Shown here piece by piece: positions 43,813 to 52,998 of a stretch of 64,000 bases of DNA (the stretch's first letter is position 1; each line of letters starts with the position of its first letter). Both the position numbers and the translations under genes were made by a program. Below the pieces are notes generated by a model. It ran no database searches. It had not been told where the DNA came from and worked only from the letters and a program-made list of their open reading frames with translations. Source of the DNA: JANNSX01 sp041397825 (GTDB taxonomy: Bacteria > Pseudomonadota > Alphaproteobacteria > Rhizobiales > Hyphomicrobiaceae); the NCBI GenBank assembly GCA_041397825.1, contig JAWKVX010000006.1:453258-517257 (forward strand), in the 5' to 3' direction.

Positions 43813-43873
43813 CGCTGGCCGACCTGCCTTCGATACTGCGGCGGGATCTGCATCGGCGGCATGGAGTGCTCCT

Positions 43874-44752
43874 ATGGCAAGTGAGAAACACATCACGCTC
43901 AAGAGCGGCCACAAGCTCTGGACCAAGACCGTCGGCGCGGGCAAGGGCACTCCGTTGCTGTTGCTGCACGGCGGTCCAGGCGCCGGCCATGATTATCTCG
44001 AGCCGCTCGAAGGGCTCGGCGACGAGCGGCCCGTCGTCTTCTACGATCAGCTCGGCTGTGGTCGCTCCGACAAGCCGACGTCGCGCCTGCTCTGGACGAT
44101 CGAGCGTTTCGCCGACGAGATCGACGAGGTGCGCCATGCGCTCGGCCTGGATACGGTGCACATGCTCGGGCAGTCCTGGGGCGGCTGGCTCGGCGTCGAG
44201 TATCTGACGCGGCAGCCGGCGGGTCTCAAGAGCTTCGTGCTCGCCTCCACCTCCGCCTCGATTCCGCAGTTCCGGTCCGAGTGTGCCCGGCTGATCGCCG
44301 AGCTGCCACCGGCGATGCAAACGGCGCTCGCCGAGCACGGCGCCCGTGGTGAGCTCGACCATCCTGAGTACGCGGCTGCGGCCATGGAGTTCTACAAGCG
44401 TCATCTCTGCCGGCTCCCCGAGTGGCCGGATTGCGTGATGAGATCGATTGCAAATCTCGATGGCAACGCCGTCTACGAGACCATCAACGGACCAAACGAG
44501 TTCACGGTTATCGGCAATCTGCGCTATTGGGATCGCATCGACAGGCTCCCGGAGATCAAGGTCCCCATCCTGATTACCTGCGGGCGCTACGACGAGCTCG
44601 GACCAAACTGCGCGGCAACACTCCAGGCCGGATTGCCGAACGCGCGCACCGTGATCTTCGAGAACAGCGCCCACACGCCTCATGTCGAGGAGGTCAACGC
44701 ATATCTCAAGACGGTCCGCGCGTTTCTGACGGAGGTAGACACGCCGGCCTGA
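43874..44752 (+). CDS. Proline iminopeptidase-like alpha/beta hydrolase
   Basis: The product is 292 residues. It matches the proline-specific aminopeptidase family (S33). LLLLHGGPGAGHDYLEPL holds the HGGPG oxyanion motif; VVFYDQLGCGRSDKP precedes it in the usual order. GQSWGG is the nucleophile elbow, and ITCGRYDELGP (Asp) and SAHTPHVE (His) complete the triad. It removes N-terminal proline from peptides or hydrolyses related amides in the cytosol. GGAG 8 nt upstream supports ATG 43874. It is 28 bp before the dioxygenase gene on the same strand. Confidence 0.9.
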   Translation: MASEKHITLKSGHKLWTKTVGAGKGTPLLLLHGGPGAGHDYLEPLEGLGDERPVVFYDQLGCGRSDKPTSRLLWTIERFADEIDEVRHALGLDTVHMLGQSWGGWLGVEYLTRQPAGLKSFVLASTSASIPQFRSECARLIAELPPAMQTALAEHGARGELDHPEYAAAAMEFYKRHLCRLPEWPDCVMRSIANLDGNAVYETINGPNEFTVIGNLRYWDRIDRLPEIKVPILITCGRYDELGPNCAATLQAGLPNARTVIFENSAHTPHVEEVNAYLKTVRAFLTEVDTPA

Positions 44753-44780
44753 GCCGATCCTCGATCGAGGGTGTCCCGTC

Positions 44781-45659
44781 ATGACCATCACCGCCACAGC
44801 CGCCAAGAGAGCTGCCGAGCAGTACCGCGAGGAGGGTTACGCGGTCGTCCGCGCGTTCATTCCACCCGAGGAGGTCGTCAAACTCCAGGCTGAGACCCGT
44901 CGCCTCTACCAGGAGGGCCTGACGCACCACGCCACATACAGGCATGGCAACCTGTGCTTTGAGATCCTGCCCGAGGCCGAGTTCGGCCAGCGCTATGTCA
45001 TCCAGGCATACTGGTTCTCTTGGATCAGCCCTTATTTCGAGGCCTTCCGCCGCTCAGAGCCCTACCGCATCCTGCTCGAGCCGCTGATCGGATCGAACGT
45101 CAAGCAGATCGTGCAGCAGATCCATTGGAAGCCGCCGGGCGCCCGACTGACCGGCTATCGCTTCCATCAGGACATCCGCTTCCGGGAGAGGCCGGAGGCC
45201 TTCGAGGACATCGTCACCTCGAACATCACGACGGGGCTCGCCATCGATCCGGCAACAAAAGAGAATGGTTGTCTCCAGGTCGTCCCCGGGAGCCACAAGC
45301 TCGGCTATCTCGGTCTCTCCGATCAGGGGGACGGGCAGATCATGAAGGGGCTCACCGCGGAGGACGAGCTCCGCGCCGTCGGCATCGATCCTGCCTCCGT
45401 CGTGGCGCTCGAGCTTGCCCCCGGCGACCTGGCCATCTGGGGCCTCATGACGGTGCACGGCTCGCTCCCGAACACCTCGGCCAACGATCGTGCCTTTGCG
45501 CTGTCGAGCTATGTGAGGGCAGAGAGCACCGGGCGCGGCGAATGGGTGTTCAAAGACGGCATGTCGACACCCTTGGGCGCCACGCCGCAGCTGTGCAAAT
45601 ACGAGAAGCTCCATGAGCGGCCCGAGCCCCACTACGACACGACCGCTTGGTGGCGATGA
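44781..45659 (+). CDS. Phytanoyl-CoA dioxygenase (PhyH) family protein
   Basis: The product is 292 residues, usual for the family. These Fe(II)/2-oxoglutarate enzymes hydroxylate small molecules. YRFHQDIRF holds the HxD facial-triad residues and LMTVHGSLPNTS the distal His; the following Arg in NDRAFALS can bind 2-oxoglutarate. NGCLQVVPGSHKLG is the family signature. The substrate is unknown. It probably forms an operon with the preceding hydrolase and MFS genes. Confidence 0.9.
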   Translation: MTITATAAKRAAEQYREEGYAVVRAFIPPEEVVKLQAETRRLYQEGLTHHATYRHGNLCFEILPEAEFGQRYVIQAYWFSWISPYFEAFRRSEPYRILLEPLIGSNVKQIVQQIHWKPPGARLTGYRFHQDIRFRERPEAFEDIVTSNITTGLAIDPATKENGCLQVVPGSHKLGYLGLSDQGDGQIMKGLTAEDELRAVGIDPASVVALELAPGDLAIWGLMTVHGSLPNTSANDRAFALSSYVRAESTGRGEWVFKDGMSTPLGATPQLCKYEKLHERPEPHYDTTAWWR

Positions 45660-45687
45660 GAGTGGCGTCGGCACGGCTGGCTGAGCC

Positions 45688-46797
45688 CTACCCCTGTTTC
45701 GGCTGAGGCTTCGGCACGATAGAAAGGCCTGCTGCGCCGAGCTCGATCGGGCGCTCAGCCTCGGAGGGATGGGCTGGTGCAGGGCGGCGCGCGGACGATG
45801 ATGTCGGCGTTGCCGCCGCGGGTGGCACGGGCGCTGGCCGCCTCGGCACCGCGGCCGCTTGCGCGGGTGGAGGCGCTCCCGCTGCCGATGGCACCGGTTT
45901 GAGCGGCGCCCGGGCGGCTTGGGTTGCCCCGGCCAGACCGGCCTGCCGGCGAAGCAGCGGCGCGCCAGCTAGCCGGTCGAGCAGCTCCTGGGCCAGGCTC
46001 CGCATCGCCTGGCCGGCATCGCCAGGATATTTCGCCATATAGGTCCGCGTCTCGGGGTCGAAATCGGCGGCGCGCTGGATGTAGGCGCGACGGGGAATGC
46101 TGGCCTGAAAGACCCGGTTCTCCGGATCCTCGGCAAGTCGGCGGTGCCACTGCTCCTCGCTGGCGATGCGACCGTCCTTCAGGTTGATGACGACGCCGAT
46201 GATGTCGGCGAAGCCCTGCTCGGCCTGGGTCTGCCGGAACCGCTTCAGGACACCGAATCCGCGGACGGCCAGATAGTCGGGCTTCAGCGGCGGCATCAGA
46301 TAGTCCACCTCGCGAAGCCAGGCCTCCGTCAAGACCGATAACCCGGGCGGACAATCGACGAGAACGATGTCGTAGAGACGCTTGGCCTCCGACAGCAGGC
46401 CGCGCACGGCGGCCCTCAGCTCGCGCTCGCGCCGCTCGGCGGAGACCATGCGCTCGAACAGCGTCAGCTCCATGTGGCAGGAGATCAGATTGACGGTCCG
46501 CGCCTCCTCCACGTCGGAGACGCCGCTGATCACGTACTCGTGCCATGTCGCCTTGACGGTGCCGTGCTCTGGCAGGACCGTTCCGACCAGATAGTCGACG
46601 AGCGTCCGGCCCTGCCGCTCGGCCTCCTCCCAGTTCTCGGTCGCCATCAGCATGGTGGAGATCGAGGTCTGTGAATCGGAATCGATGACGAGCACGTTCT
46701 TGCGATGAAAGGCCGAGAGTGTCTCGGCCAGGGCCATGACGACGGTCGACTTGCCGACGCCGCCCTTGGTGTTCATGACTGCAATCGAATGGCCCAT
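45688..46797 (-). CDS. ParA/MinD-type ATPase, orphan
   Basis: The product is 369 residues. The deviant Walker A IAVMNTKGGVGKSTVVMALA at the N-terminus, VLVIDSDSQTSIST (Walker A') and IVLVDCPPGLSVLTEAWL (Walker B) define the ParA/Soj family. Residues from about 265 onward are low-complexity, rich in Pro, Ala and Arg, which is unusual for a ParA. No parB or parS-like palindrome is nearby. It could position protein clusters or secretion complexes rather than DNA. ATG 46797 begins directly before the Walker A strand; a start 15 residues upstream is Arg-rich and unlikely. Confidence 0.87.
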   Translation of the reverse strand: MGHSIAVMNTKGGVGKSTVVMALAETLSAFHRKNVLVIDSDSQTSISTMLMATENWEEAERQGRTLVDYLVGTVLPEHGTVKATWHEYVISGVSDVEEARTVNLISCHMELTLFERMVSAERRERELRAAVRGLLSEAKRLYDIVLVDCPPGLSVLTEAWLREVDYLMPPLKPDYLAVRGFGVLKRFRQTQAEQGFADIIGVVINLKDGRIASEEQWHRRLAEDPENRVFQASIPRRAYIQRAADFDPETRTYMAKYPGDAGQAMRSLAQELLDRLAGAPLLRRQAGLAGATQAARAPLKPVPSAAGAPPPAQAAAVPRRPAPVPPAAATPTSSSARRPAPAHPSEAERPIELGAAGLSIVPKPQPKQG

Positions 46798-47084
46798 ACG
46801 TCTACCCCGCCGCCCCCGGCCTAGCCTCGGCGTGCCCGGCACGCCGGCGGCGCCTTGGCAACCCGAGGATATTCTCTAGCACGCTCGTGGTGGTTCTGTG
46901 GCCATCCATTTCAGGGGTCTGTCGGAAACCGCCAGGACCAGCTGACGCGCGGCCGTGCCGGTGCCGGATCGGACACCCCCACCGGGCGCCTCGCCGAGCA
47001 TCAGCCCCGCGATTTCGTCCTACGTCCGGAACGGGGTTCCGATTATGGTTCGGCATCCGAAAGGGAGACACACGGCGGGGCGGC

Positions 47085-48716
47085 ATGATGCAAACGGACT
47101 ATGATGCGATCATTCTGGGCTCTGGATCGACGGGCCTCGCGGCGGCCCTGGTGGCTGCCAAGAGCGGTGCTCGGACGCTCGTCATCGAGAAATCCGAGCT
47201 CGTCGGCGGCACTTCTGCCATGTCGGGGGCCGGCACCTGGATCCCTGCCAATCATCACATGACGGCGGCCGGCATCGAGGACAGCGCCGAGACGGCGCTC
47301 GACTACATGCGGGCGACGGCGCCGGCCGGCTGGCGCGAGAAGGAGGACGATCGTTGGCGGGCCCTCGCCGAGAACGCCGCGCCGATGCTCGCCTTCCTCG
47401 AGGCCAACTCGCCGCTCCGCTTCGATCTCGCCTACCATCCCGACATGTACACGGAGGCGCCCGGCGGGCGGGAGCACGGCCGCATGGTCTCTCCCCGCAT
47501 CATCTCCAAGAACATTCTCCCCAAGCGATGGCGCTCGCGAATCCGCCGCTCCACGATGCCGATCAATGCGACCTATCAGGAGCTGATCGACGGCTGGAAG
47601 CAGGGCGGCTCGATCCGGGAGATCCTGGCGTTTGCTCCGACGGTGGTTTGGCGCATGCTCCGTCGCGAGGTCGGCCAGGGCAACGCGCTGATCACCGGAC
47701 TCCTCAAGGGCTGTCTCGATGCCGGTGCCGAGCTCGTGACACGGACCCGTGCCGTCGAGCTTGTGACGGAGCCTGCTACGGGCCGCGTGACGGGCGTCGT
47801 CGTCGAGAAGGATGGTAAGCGCACGACCCTCGCCGCTGCCAAAGGCGTCGTCATCGCGACGGGCGGCTTTGAATGGAATGAGGCCCTGCGGGAGAAGCAT
47901 TTCCCGGGCGGTGGAACTCTCATCGCCTCGCCGCGCACCAATACCGGTGATGGCCAGCTGATGGCGCAGGCCGTCGGTGCCGAGCTCGACCACATGGAGC
48001 AAGCCAACGTTTTTCCCGTGGTGCCGACCCTCTACGAGGGCAAGCGTCACGCCTTCCCGCTGACCGAGATCTACAGCCCCCACTGCATACTGGTCGGTCC
48101 GGATGGCCGCCGCTTCGCCAACGAGGGCGATCCGAACATCGGCATCGCCGTCAATCAGCGCGATGCGGCGACAGGAGGCATGAAGAACCTGCCGGCCTGG
48201 AAGATCTTCGACAGGAGCCACACGCGGCGGAACGCCATGGCCATGCGCATGTGGAAACGCGACGGCGAGGACCTCAAGACGGCCCCGACCATAGAGGCGC
48301 TGGCGCGGCTCATCGACGTCGATCCGGCGGTCCTCATGGCGACGGTCGAACGCTTCAATCGGTTCGTCGATCAGGGACGCGACGATGATTTCCATCGCGG
48401 CGAGACGGTATGGGAGAGGTACTACACGAAGGACGCCCGCCATCCGGAGCGAAACAACTCCCTCGGCCGTATCGACACACCGCCCTTCTATGCCACCCGC
48501 TACCATCACGGCATCATCGTCACCAAGGGCGGGCCCCGGACCAGCGCCCGTGGCGAGGTGCTGCGCGCCAATGGCAGCCGGATCGGGGGTCTCTACGCGG
48601 CCGGCATGGCGGCGGCGAGCCCGATCGGCTCGAAAGCGATCGGCGCAGGCACCACGATCGGCCCGTGCCTGACGAGCGGCTATATCGCAGCCCGGGCCCT
48701 GCTCGGCGAGAATTGA
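47085..48716 (+). CDS. FAD-dependent oxidoreductase, 3-ketosteroid-dehydrogenase-like
   Basis: The product is 543 residues. The FAD-binding start is YDAIILGSGSTGLAAALVA, followed by VGGTSAMSGAGTWIPANHHM. Near the end GIIVTKGGPRTSARGEVLRA and GLYAAGMAAASPIGSKAIGA match the 3-ketosteroid delta1-dehydrogenase/fumarate-reductase-flavoprotein family. It would remove two hydrogens next to a ketone with FAD. A steroid substrate is not certain, as no other steroid genes are in the window. ATG 47085 or 47088 are equivalent. It is divergent from the ParA gene. Confidence 0.85.
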   Translation: MMQTDYDAIILGSGSTGLAAALVAAKSGARTLVIEKSELVGGTSAMSGAGTWIPANHHMTAAGIEDSAETALDYMRATAPAGWREKEDDRWRALAENAAPMLAFLEANSPLRFDLAYHPDMYTEAPGGREHGRMVSPRIISKNILPKRWRSRIRRSTMPINATYQELIDGWKQGGSIREILAFAPTVVWRMLRREVGQGNALITGLLKGCLDAGAELVTRTRAVELVTEPATGRVTGVVVEKDGKRTTLAAAKGVVIATGGFEWNEALREKHFPGGGTLIASPRTNTGDGQLMAQAVGAELDHMEQANVFPVVPTLYEGKRHAFPLTEIYSPHCILVGPDGRRFANEGDPNIGIAVNQRDAATGGMKNLPAWKIFDRSHTRRNAMAMRMWKRDGEDLKTAPTIEALARLIDVDPAVLMATVERFNRFVDQGRDDDFHRGETVWERYYTKDARHPERNNSLGRIDTPPFYATRYHHGIIVTKGGPRTSARGEVLRANGSRIGGLYAAGMAAASPIGSKAIGAGTTIGPCLTSGYIAARALLGEN

Positions 48717-49239
48717 GCCAGTGCCGGGGCCTGCCGGCTCGGTTAGGCCCCGAGTCACCGTTGCAATTGCGTTAACTATTTCTAAGTAGATCGGCTCCTT
48801 TTTGAATTTGCTGTGCATCTCATGTTGGTGTAAATTACAAACAATCGGTATCTTTTGGTCGAGAATTTACAAATGACGCGTAGTCTCGTTGTGGCGTTTG
48901 CGGCGTCACTGATTGCGCCTTGCATCGGTGTCGGCGTCTATATTCTTGTCTCGATGTATTGACGGAGTGCGGGCTCGGCCGGCTGACGCGTCCTCCTTCC
49001 CAGGGCGGCGGGCTATCCATCCGTCTGATACGGACTGAGGGCGAGAAATCCTCGAGCCCGGCCGAATGCCCCCGGACCGGCCGCATTGCCGCACTCAAAT
49101 CGCCATAAACCTCCCCTACCTCCGTTGAGGCGCGCCGCTTGGGCTCTCTTGGGCCCCAATGGCAGTCGGCGCGGGCTGAGCGGGGGCGATCTTGGGATCT
49201 GCCCCATGGGGTCTGGTCTCGAGTTTCGGGCGTGGTGTC
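48717..49239. other. Intergenic region with an AT-rich island
   Basis: The first 160 bp (especially 48765-48880) are much richer in A and T than the rest of the window and look like a promoter, with TTAACTATTT and TAAATTACAAAC stretches. A possible 29-codon gene (48873-48962) lies inside. From 48963 to 49239 the sequence is GC-rich with no supported gene. Confidence 0.45.
48873..48962 (+). CDS. Possible 29-aa single-helix peptide
   Basis: ATG 48873 begins MTRSLVVAFAASLIAPCIGV and runs to TGA 48960 with a hydrophobic middle, giving one membrane helix after a basic start. No good ribosome-binding site is seen; GAG lies about 10 nt upstream. Its position just after an AT-rich promoter-like stretch raises the chance that it is real. 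It is otherwise unsupported. Confidence 0.3.
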   Translation: MTRSLVVAFAASLIAPCIGVGVYILVSMY

Positions 49240-51648
49240 ATGCTGACCGTCTTCCGGCTCTGCGCACTCTTGATCGAGACCATGCTTTCGCTCCCCGTGC
49301 GGCTGGTTCATTTCCTGGCCAACGCACTGTTTTTCAACCCGAGTCTCGGCCGCTTCCGCTATGTCGTCGCCGCGGTGGCGGGCTATGTCGTCTTCGCGGT
49401 TCTGCTCGTCTACGTCTTTGCGCCGCTCAGGGGCTTCAGCGGTCAGTACTGGCTCGCAGAGAAGCTCCGCTACGACAGCGAGCGCTGGCTGGCGACCGCC
49501 ATCTATGATGCGGACGGCAGCTTCGTCGGCACCTTCGACCCGCTGCTGGATTCGAAGCGCGATCTCAACACCACCGACCGGCCGATCGAGCTGGCGGACA
49601 CCGGCTATGTCGCCAATCCCGATCACAAGTCGATCCCGGTCGAGGAAGCGCCCGACTACTATTGGCGCTGCCTCGTCTATCACGAGGACCGCAATATAGG
49701 CTCCTGGCTCAATCCGTATGGCATCGATCTCGTCGGCGTCCTCAAGATTCCGTACTCGACGATCGCGCGCTCTCTGTCGGGCCGCGGGTTTCATATCGGC
49801 GTCGGCGGCTCGACGCTGCCGATGCAGCTCGCCCGGGTCATCTACAAGACGCCGCCGTCGCAGAACGAGAGCGTCGCAACGAAGCTCGGCCGGAAGTTCT
49901 CCGAGTGGTGGGATGCTCCGGTCATCTATTGGGCTCTGACCAAGGACGGAGATATCGAGCCGCTGAAGCAGTGGGCGTCGAACCATCTGTGGCTCGCCCA
50001 GCGGACAGGTGGCTCGCCGTTGCACGGTGTCGAGATGACGAGCCGCATCGTCTTCGGCAAGCCGGCCAAGGAACTCACCGTCGCCGAGCAGCTGGTCCTT
50101 GCATCGGCCGTCAACAAACCGATCATCCTGATGCCCGGTAGCGAGAGGCTCAACGCCGTCCGCCTCGACCGCTGGCGCTATATCGTCGACGTCCGGGCCC
50201 GCAAATGCGCGAGCGAGCTCTTGCCCGAACCGGAGCAGAAGGCCGTATGGTTCGAGTTGACGCAGATCGCCAACGGCCCGCCCGACCCGCAGGTGAAGCC
50301 CAAGCTGCAGGAGGCGCTCGACGAGCTCAATCCGGAGAAGTCGAAGGCCGCACAGGCCAATCCGGTGCTCCGCGCCAACCTTCTCCTGCCTGCCGGCCTG
50401 ATTGGTGCGCGCGAGGAGATGAAGAACGAGTTCGGCTACGGCTGGCGCGAGTATGTCCGTGGTGTGACGCTGTCCTTCGACGCGCTGGAGAACCGACGCT
50501 TCCGCGAGACCGTGAAGGCCCGGCTGGCCACGCTGCAGACCCAGTATCAAGCGCAGATCGATCCGGGATTCACGCTCGATCTCTCCAATTCCGGCGCGGC
50601 GGAGGGCAAGACGATCCCTAACATCGTCATTGCTGCCGCCAACGCCAAGGGTGAGATCGTCCGGTATTTCGAGGGGCAGGACATCGCCGCCTACTACGGC
50701 TCGGCAGGGGCCATCGATCGAAAGAGCGGTCACTACGAACCCGCGCGCGAATCCCGCGCCATCGCCTCGGTCGGCAAGATGATTGCCGCCATTGCCATCG
50801 CCAGTCACGGGCGTGACACCGTGCAGAGTCTCTATTCGGATCCGGAGGCGCCCTCGTCAGGCCTCGAGACCTGCCGGCACGATGGCCATGTCACACGTGG
50901 CCGCAAGGCCATCGTCGCCTTCGCCTGCTCGCTCAACAAGCCGATCGAATGGCGTGCGGCCCAGATCGGCCAGGCGAAGTTCCGGCGGCTGATCGATGGT
51001 TTCGGCTTTGCTATGCCGCCGCCCGACGCCGACGGCCAGGGAACTCCGCCGTCGACTGCCGCAGTAAGGGGACTGATCGCCGGCAGTCCGCGCCGGGTCC
51101 ACCACATGGCATCGATCGTGCTGGCCGCGCTGACGGGCCGCGGCGGCTTGGCCGTCAAGCAGCCGTCGCTGATCAAGACCTTCGCCTTCGACCGCGCGCT
51201 GCTTTCCTCGCCGATCGTCAACGATGCCGGCTCGGCCTACGACGTCATTCCCGACTCTCTGATCGACCAGAAGGCGCATGGTCTCGTCAAATCATTCCTG
51301 TCTGCCCCGCTGTGCTACGAGGCCGGCAAGCAACGGATCGGCACGTTGCGAAGCATCTCCGATTGGTGCGCGGCCCGGCGGAATGACGTGAAGCTGCACT
51401 TCGCCAAGACGGGCACGCAGGTGACCCTCGATCCCGATGCGACCGTCGATACTTGGGTCGCGGGTGGCATCCAGTTTACCAATGGCGCGGCTTATTCCTA
51501 TGTGATCGTCGTCGGCACTGGCAACGCCAACAAACCGTGGGCGCGGAAGCTGCACGCGGCTCAAGTCGCCGCGCCACTCGCCGAGATTCTGCTCGAGGAC
51601 CTGGCGAGAGAAGCGAAAAAGGGCCCGGTAATGGCAACCGCTGATTGA
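49240..51648 (+). CDS. Divergent class A penicillin-binding protein (GT51 + transpeptidase)
   Basis: The product is 802 residues. A membrane helix is at about 45-65. The glycosyltransferase-51 domain has the catalytic Glu in YHEDRNIGSWLNPYGID, GGSTLPMQLARVIY (usual GGSTITQQL), RKFSEWW and ELTVAEQLVLASAVNKP. The transpeptidase domain has SVGK (about 510, SxxK), SLN (about 565) and AKTGT (about 723). It would polymerise and cross-link peptidoglycan at the membrane. The GT51 motifs deviate (no Phe/His in ED-x-x-F-x-x-H, LPMQ for ITQQ). ATG 49240 was taken; TTG 49192 is possible. Confidence 0.8.
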   Translation: MLTVFRLCALLIETMLSLPVRLVHFLANALFFNPSLGRFRYVVAAVAGYVVFAVLLVYVFAPLRGFSGQYWLAEKLRYDSERWLATAIYDADGSFVGTFDPLLDSKRDLNTTDRPIELADTGYVANPDHKSIPVEEAPDYYWRCLVYHEDRNIGSWLNPYGIDLVGVLKIPYSTIARSLSGRGFHIGVGGSTLPMQLARVIYKTPPSQNESVATKLGRKFSEWWDAPVIYWALTKDGDIEPLKQWASNHLWLAQRTGGSPLHGVEMTSRIVFGKPAKELTVAEQLVLASAVNKPIILMPGSERLNAVRLDRWRYIVDVRARKCASELLPEPEQKAVWFELTQIANGPPDPQVKPKLQEALDELNPEKSKAAQANPVLRANLLLPAGLIGAREEMKNEFGYGWREYVRGVTLSFDALENRRFRETVKARLATLQTQYQAQIDPGFTLDLSNSGAAEGKTIPNIVIAAANAKGEIVRYFEGQDIAAYYGSAGAIDRKSGHYEPARESRAIASVGKMIAAIAIASHGRDTVQSLYSDPEAPSSGLETCRHDGHVTRGRKAIVAFACSLNKPIEWRAAQIGQAKFRRLIDGFGFAMPPPDADGQGTPPSTAAVRGLIAGSPRRVHHMASIVLAALTGRGGLAVKQPSLIKTFAFDRALLSSPIVNDAGSAYDVIPDSLIDQKAHGLVKSFLSAPLCYEAGKQRIGTLRSISDWCAARRNDVKLHFAKTGTQVTLDPDATVDTWVAGGIQFTNGAAYSYVIVVGTGNANKPWARKLHAAQVAAPLAEILLEDLAREAKKGPVMATAD

Positions 51649-51818
51649 GCCGGTGTCCCATGGACAGCGGCTAGCCAAGGGGCGGCTGGACTGAGCACGG
51701 TTCTCTCCGATAGACGGGTACCCAGGCAAAGGCGAGCGGACACTCCGGGCGCCCGCTCGATCCTTTTGAGCCGTATCCGGGCCCGATGGGCTCGCAAACA
51801 CAACCTTCAGGTCACGCC

Positions 51819-52520
51819 ATGACAGAGCATCGGAACGAGCTCGGCCAGCCGATTGGTCCCTCCGTCCCCAACTGGTCGGAGCGTCCGCGGCCGCCGAGGA
51901 CCGTGATCGATGGCCGATATGCCCGGATCGAGCCGCTGAGCACCGACGCTCATGCTGCCGATCTTTTCGCCGCCAACGCTGCCGACACAGCCGGCCGCAT
52001 GTGGACCTATATGTCTTATGGTCCCTTCGCCTCCTTCGACGACTATCGAACGTGGATGACGCCGGCAGCCCTCGGAGACGATCCGCTGTTTCATGCCATC
52101 GTCGACAAGGCAACAGGCAAAGCCACCGGCGTTGCCAGCCTCTTGCGGATCGACCCGAGTAATGGCGTCATCGAGACCGGTCACATCGCCTATGCGCCGG
52201 CTCTGCAGAGAACCCGCGCTGCCACCGAAGCGATGTACCTGCTGATGCGCCGGGTCTTCGATGAGCTCGGCTATCGCCGCTACGAATGGAAGTGCGATGC
52301 GCTCAACGAGCCGTCGCGCCGGGCGGCAGGGCGCCTCGGCTTCGTCTTCGAGGGTGTATTCAGGCAGGCCGTCGTCTACAAGGGGCGTAACCGCGATACG
52401 GCGTGGTTCGCCATCATCGACAAGGACTGGCCGGCGCTCAGACAGGCCTACGAGGCCTGGCTCGATCCGGCGAACTTCGATTCAGACGGCCGTCAGCGGC
52501 AGCCCCTGAAGGTCCGTTGA
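51819..52520 (+). CDS. GNAT-family N-acetyltransferase
   Basis: The product is 233 residues. It resembles the RimJ/RimL-type acetyltransferases: VIDGRYARIEPLSTDAHAAD at the start, GVASLLRIDPSNGVIETGHI, and the acetyl-CoA-binding QRTRAATEAMYLLMRR. RRYEWKCDALNEPSRRAAGR and LGFVFEGVFRQ follow, as in the family. It transfers acetyl from acetyl-CoA to an amine, possibly a protein N-terminus or small molecule. ATG 51819 starts 11 codons inside the open frame. It lies 28 bp before the next gene, likely one operon. Confidence 0.9.
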   Translation: MTEHRNELGQPIGPSVPNWSERPRPPRTVIDGRYARIEPLSTDAHAADLFAANAADTAGRMWTYMSYGPFASFDDYRTWMTPAALGDDPLFHAIVDKATGKATGVASLLRIDPSNGVIETGHIAYAPALQRTRAATEAMYLLMRRVFDELGYRRYEWKCDALNEPSRRAAGRLGFVFEGVFRQAVVYKGRNRDTAWFAIIDKDWPALRQAYEAWLDPANFDSDGRQRQPLKVR

Positions 52521-52548
52521 TGTCCCGCCAAGGGCGAAAGGCCACGCC

Positions 52549-52878
52549 TTGACCGATGCCAGGACCTTCCGGCGTCTCGCGCTCGCCATCGACGGCGCGA
52601 GCGAGGCACCGCATTTCGACCGGACAGCTTTCCGGATCGATCGCATCTTTGCGACGCTGCCGAGGGACGGTCAGACAGCCAACCTCAAATTCGCCCAGGA
52701 CGAGCAGGAGCTCAAATGCCTGACCGCGCCGGCGGCGTTCAGTCCGGTGCCGAATGCCTGGGGGCGGCAGGGCTGGACGACCGTAGTCTTTTCCCGACTG
52801 TCGACCCATGAGTTGCGGGAGGCACTTGAGATGGCTGCGGCGCACGCCGTTGGCAAGCCGCGGCGTCGACATAGGTAG
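52549..52878 (+). CDS. MmcQ/YjbR-family protein
   Basis: The product is 109 residues from TTG 52549. The pattern LALAIDGASEAPHFDRTAFR followed by ATLPRDGQTANLKFAQDEQ and a C-terminal WGRQGWTTVVFSRLSTHELR is that of the MmcQ/YjbR family, which has a CyaY-like fold and is thought to bind DNA. It probably shares a transcript with the acetyltransferase gene. Confidence 0.88.
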   Translation: MTDARTFRRLALAIDGASEAPHFDRTAFRIDRIFATLPRDGQTANLKFAQDEQELKCLTAPAAFSPVPNAWGRQGWTTVVFSRLSTHELREALEMAAAHAVGKPRRRHR

Positions 52879-52998
52879 ATTCGGCCACCGGAAGGCAGGA
52901 AGCCCGGCCGCTCGTCGCAACGGGGCTCACAGCGGTCGCAAGAAGGCTCCCTTGCGCTGCCGACGCCGCTCAGACTCCTCACCGATTGGGTAGAGCCA

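Noticed and set aside
47043..50808. Long antisense frames over the flavoprotein and the penicillin-binding protein
   Set aside because: Composition is His/Arg-rich with no domain match, while the plus-strand genes carry clear motifs.
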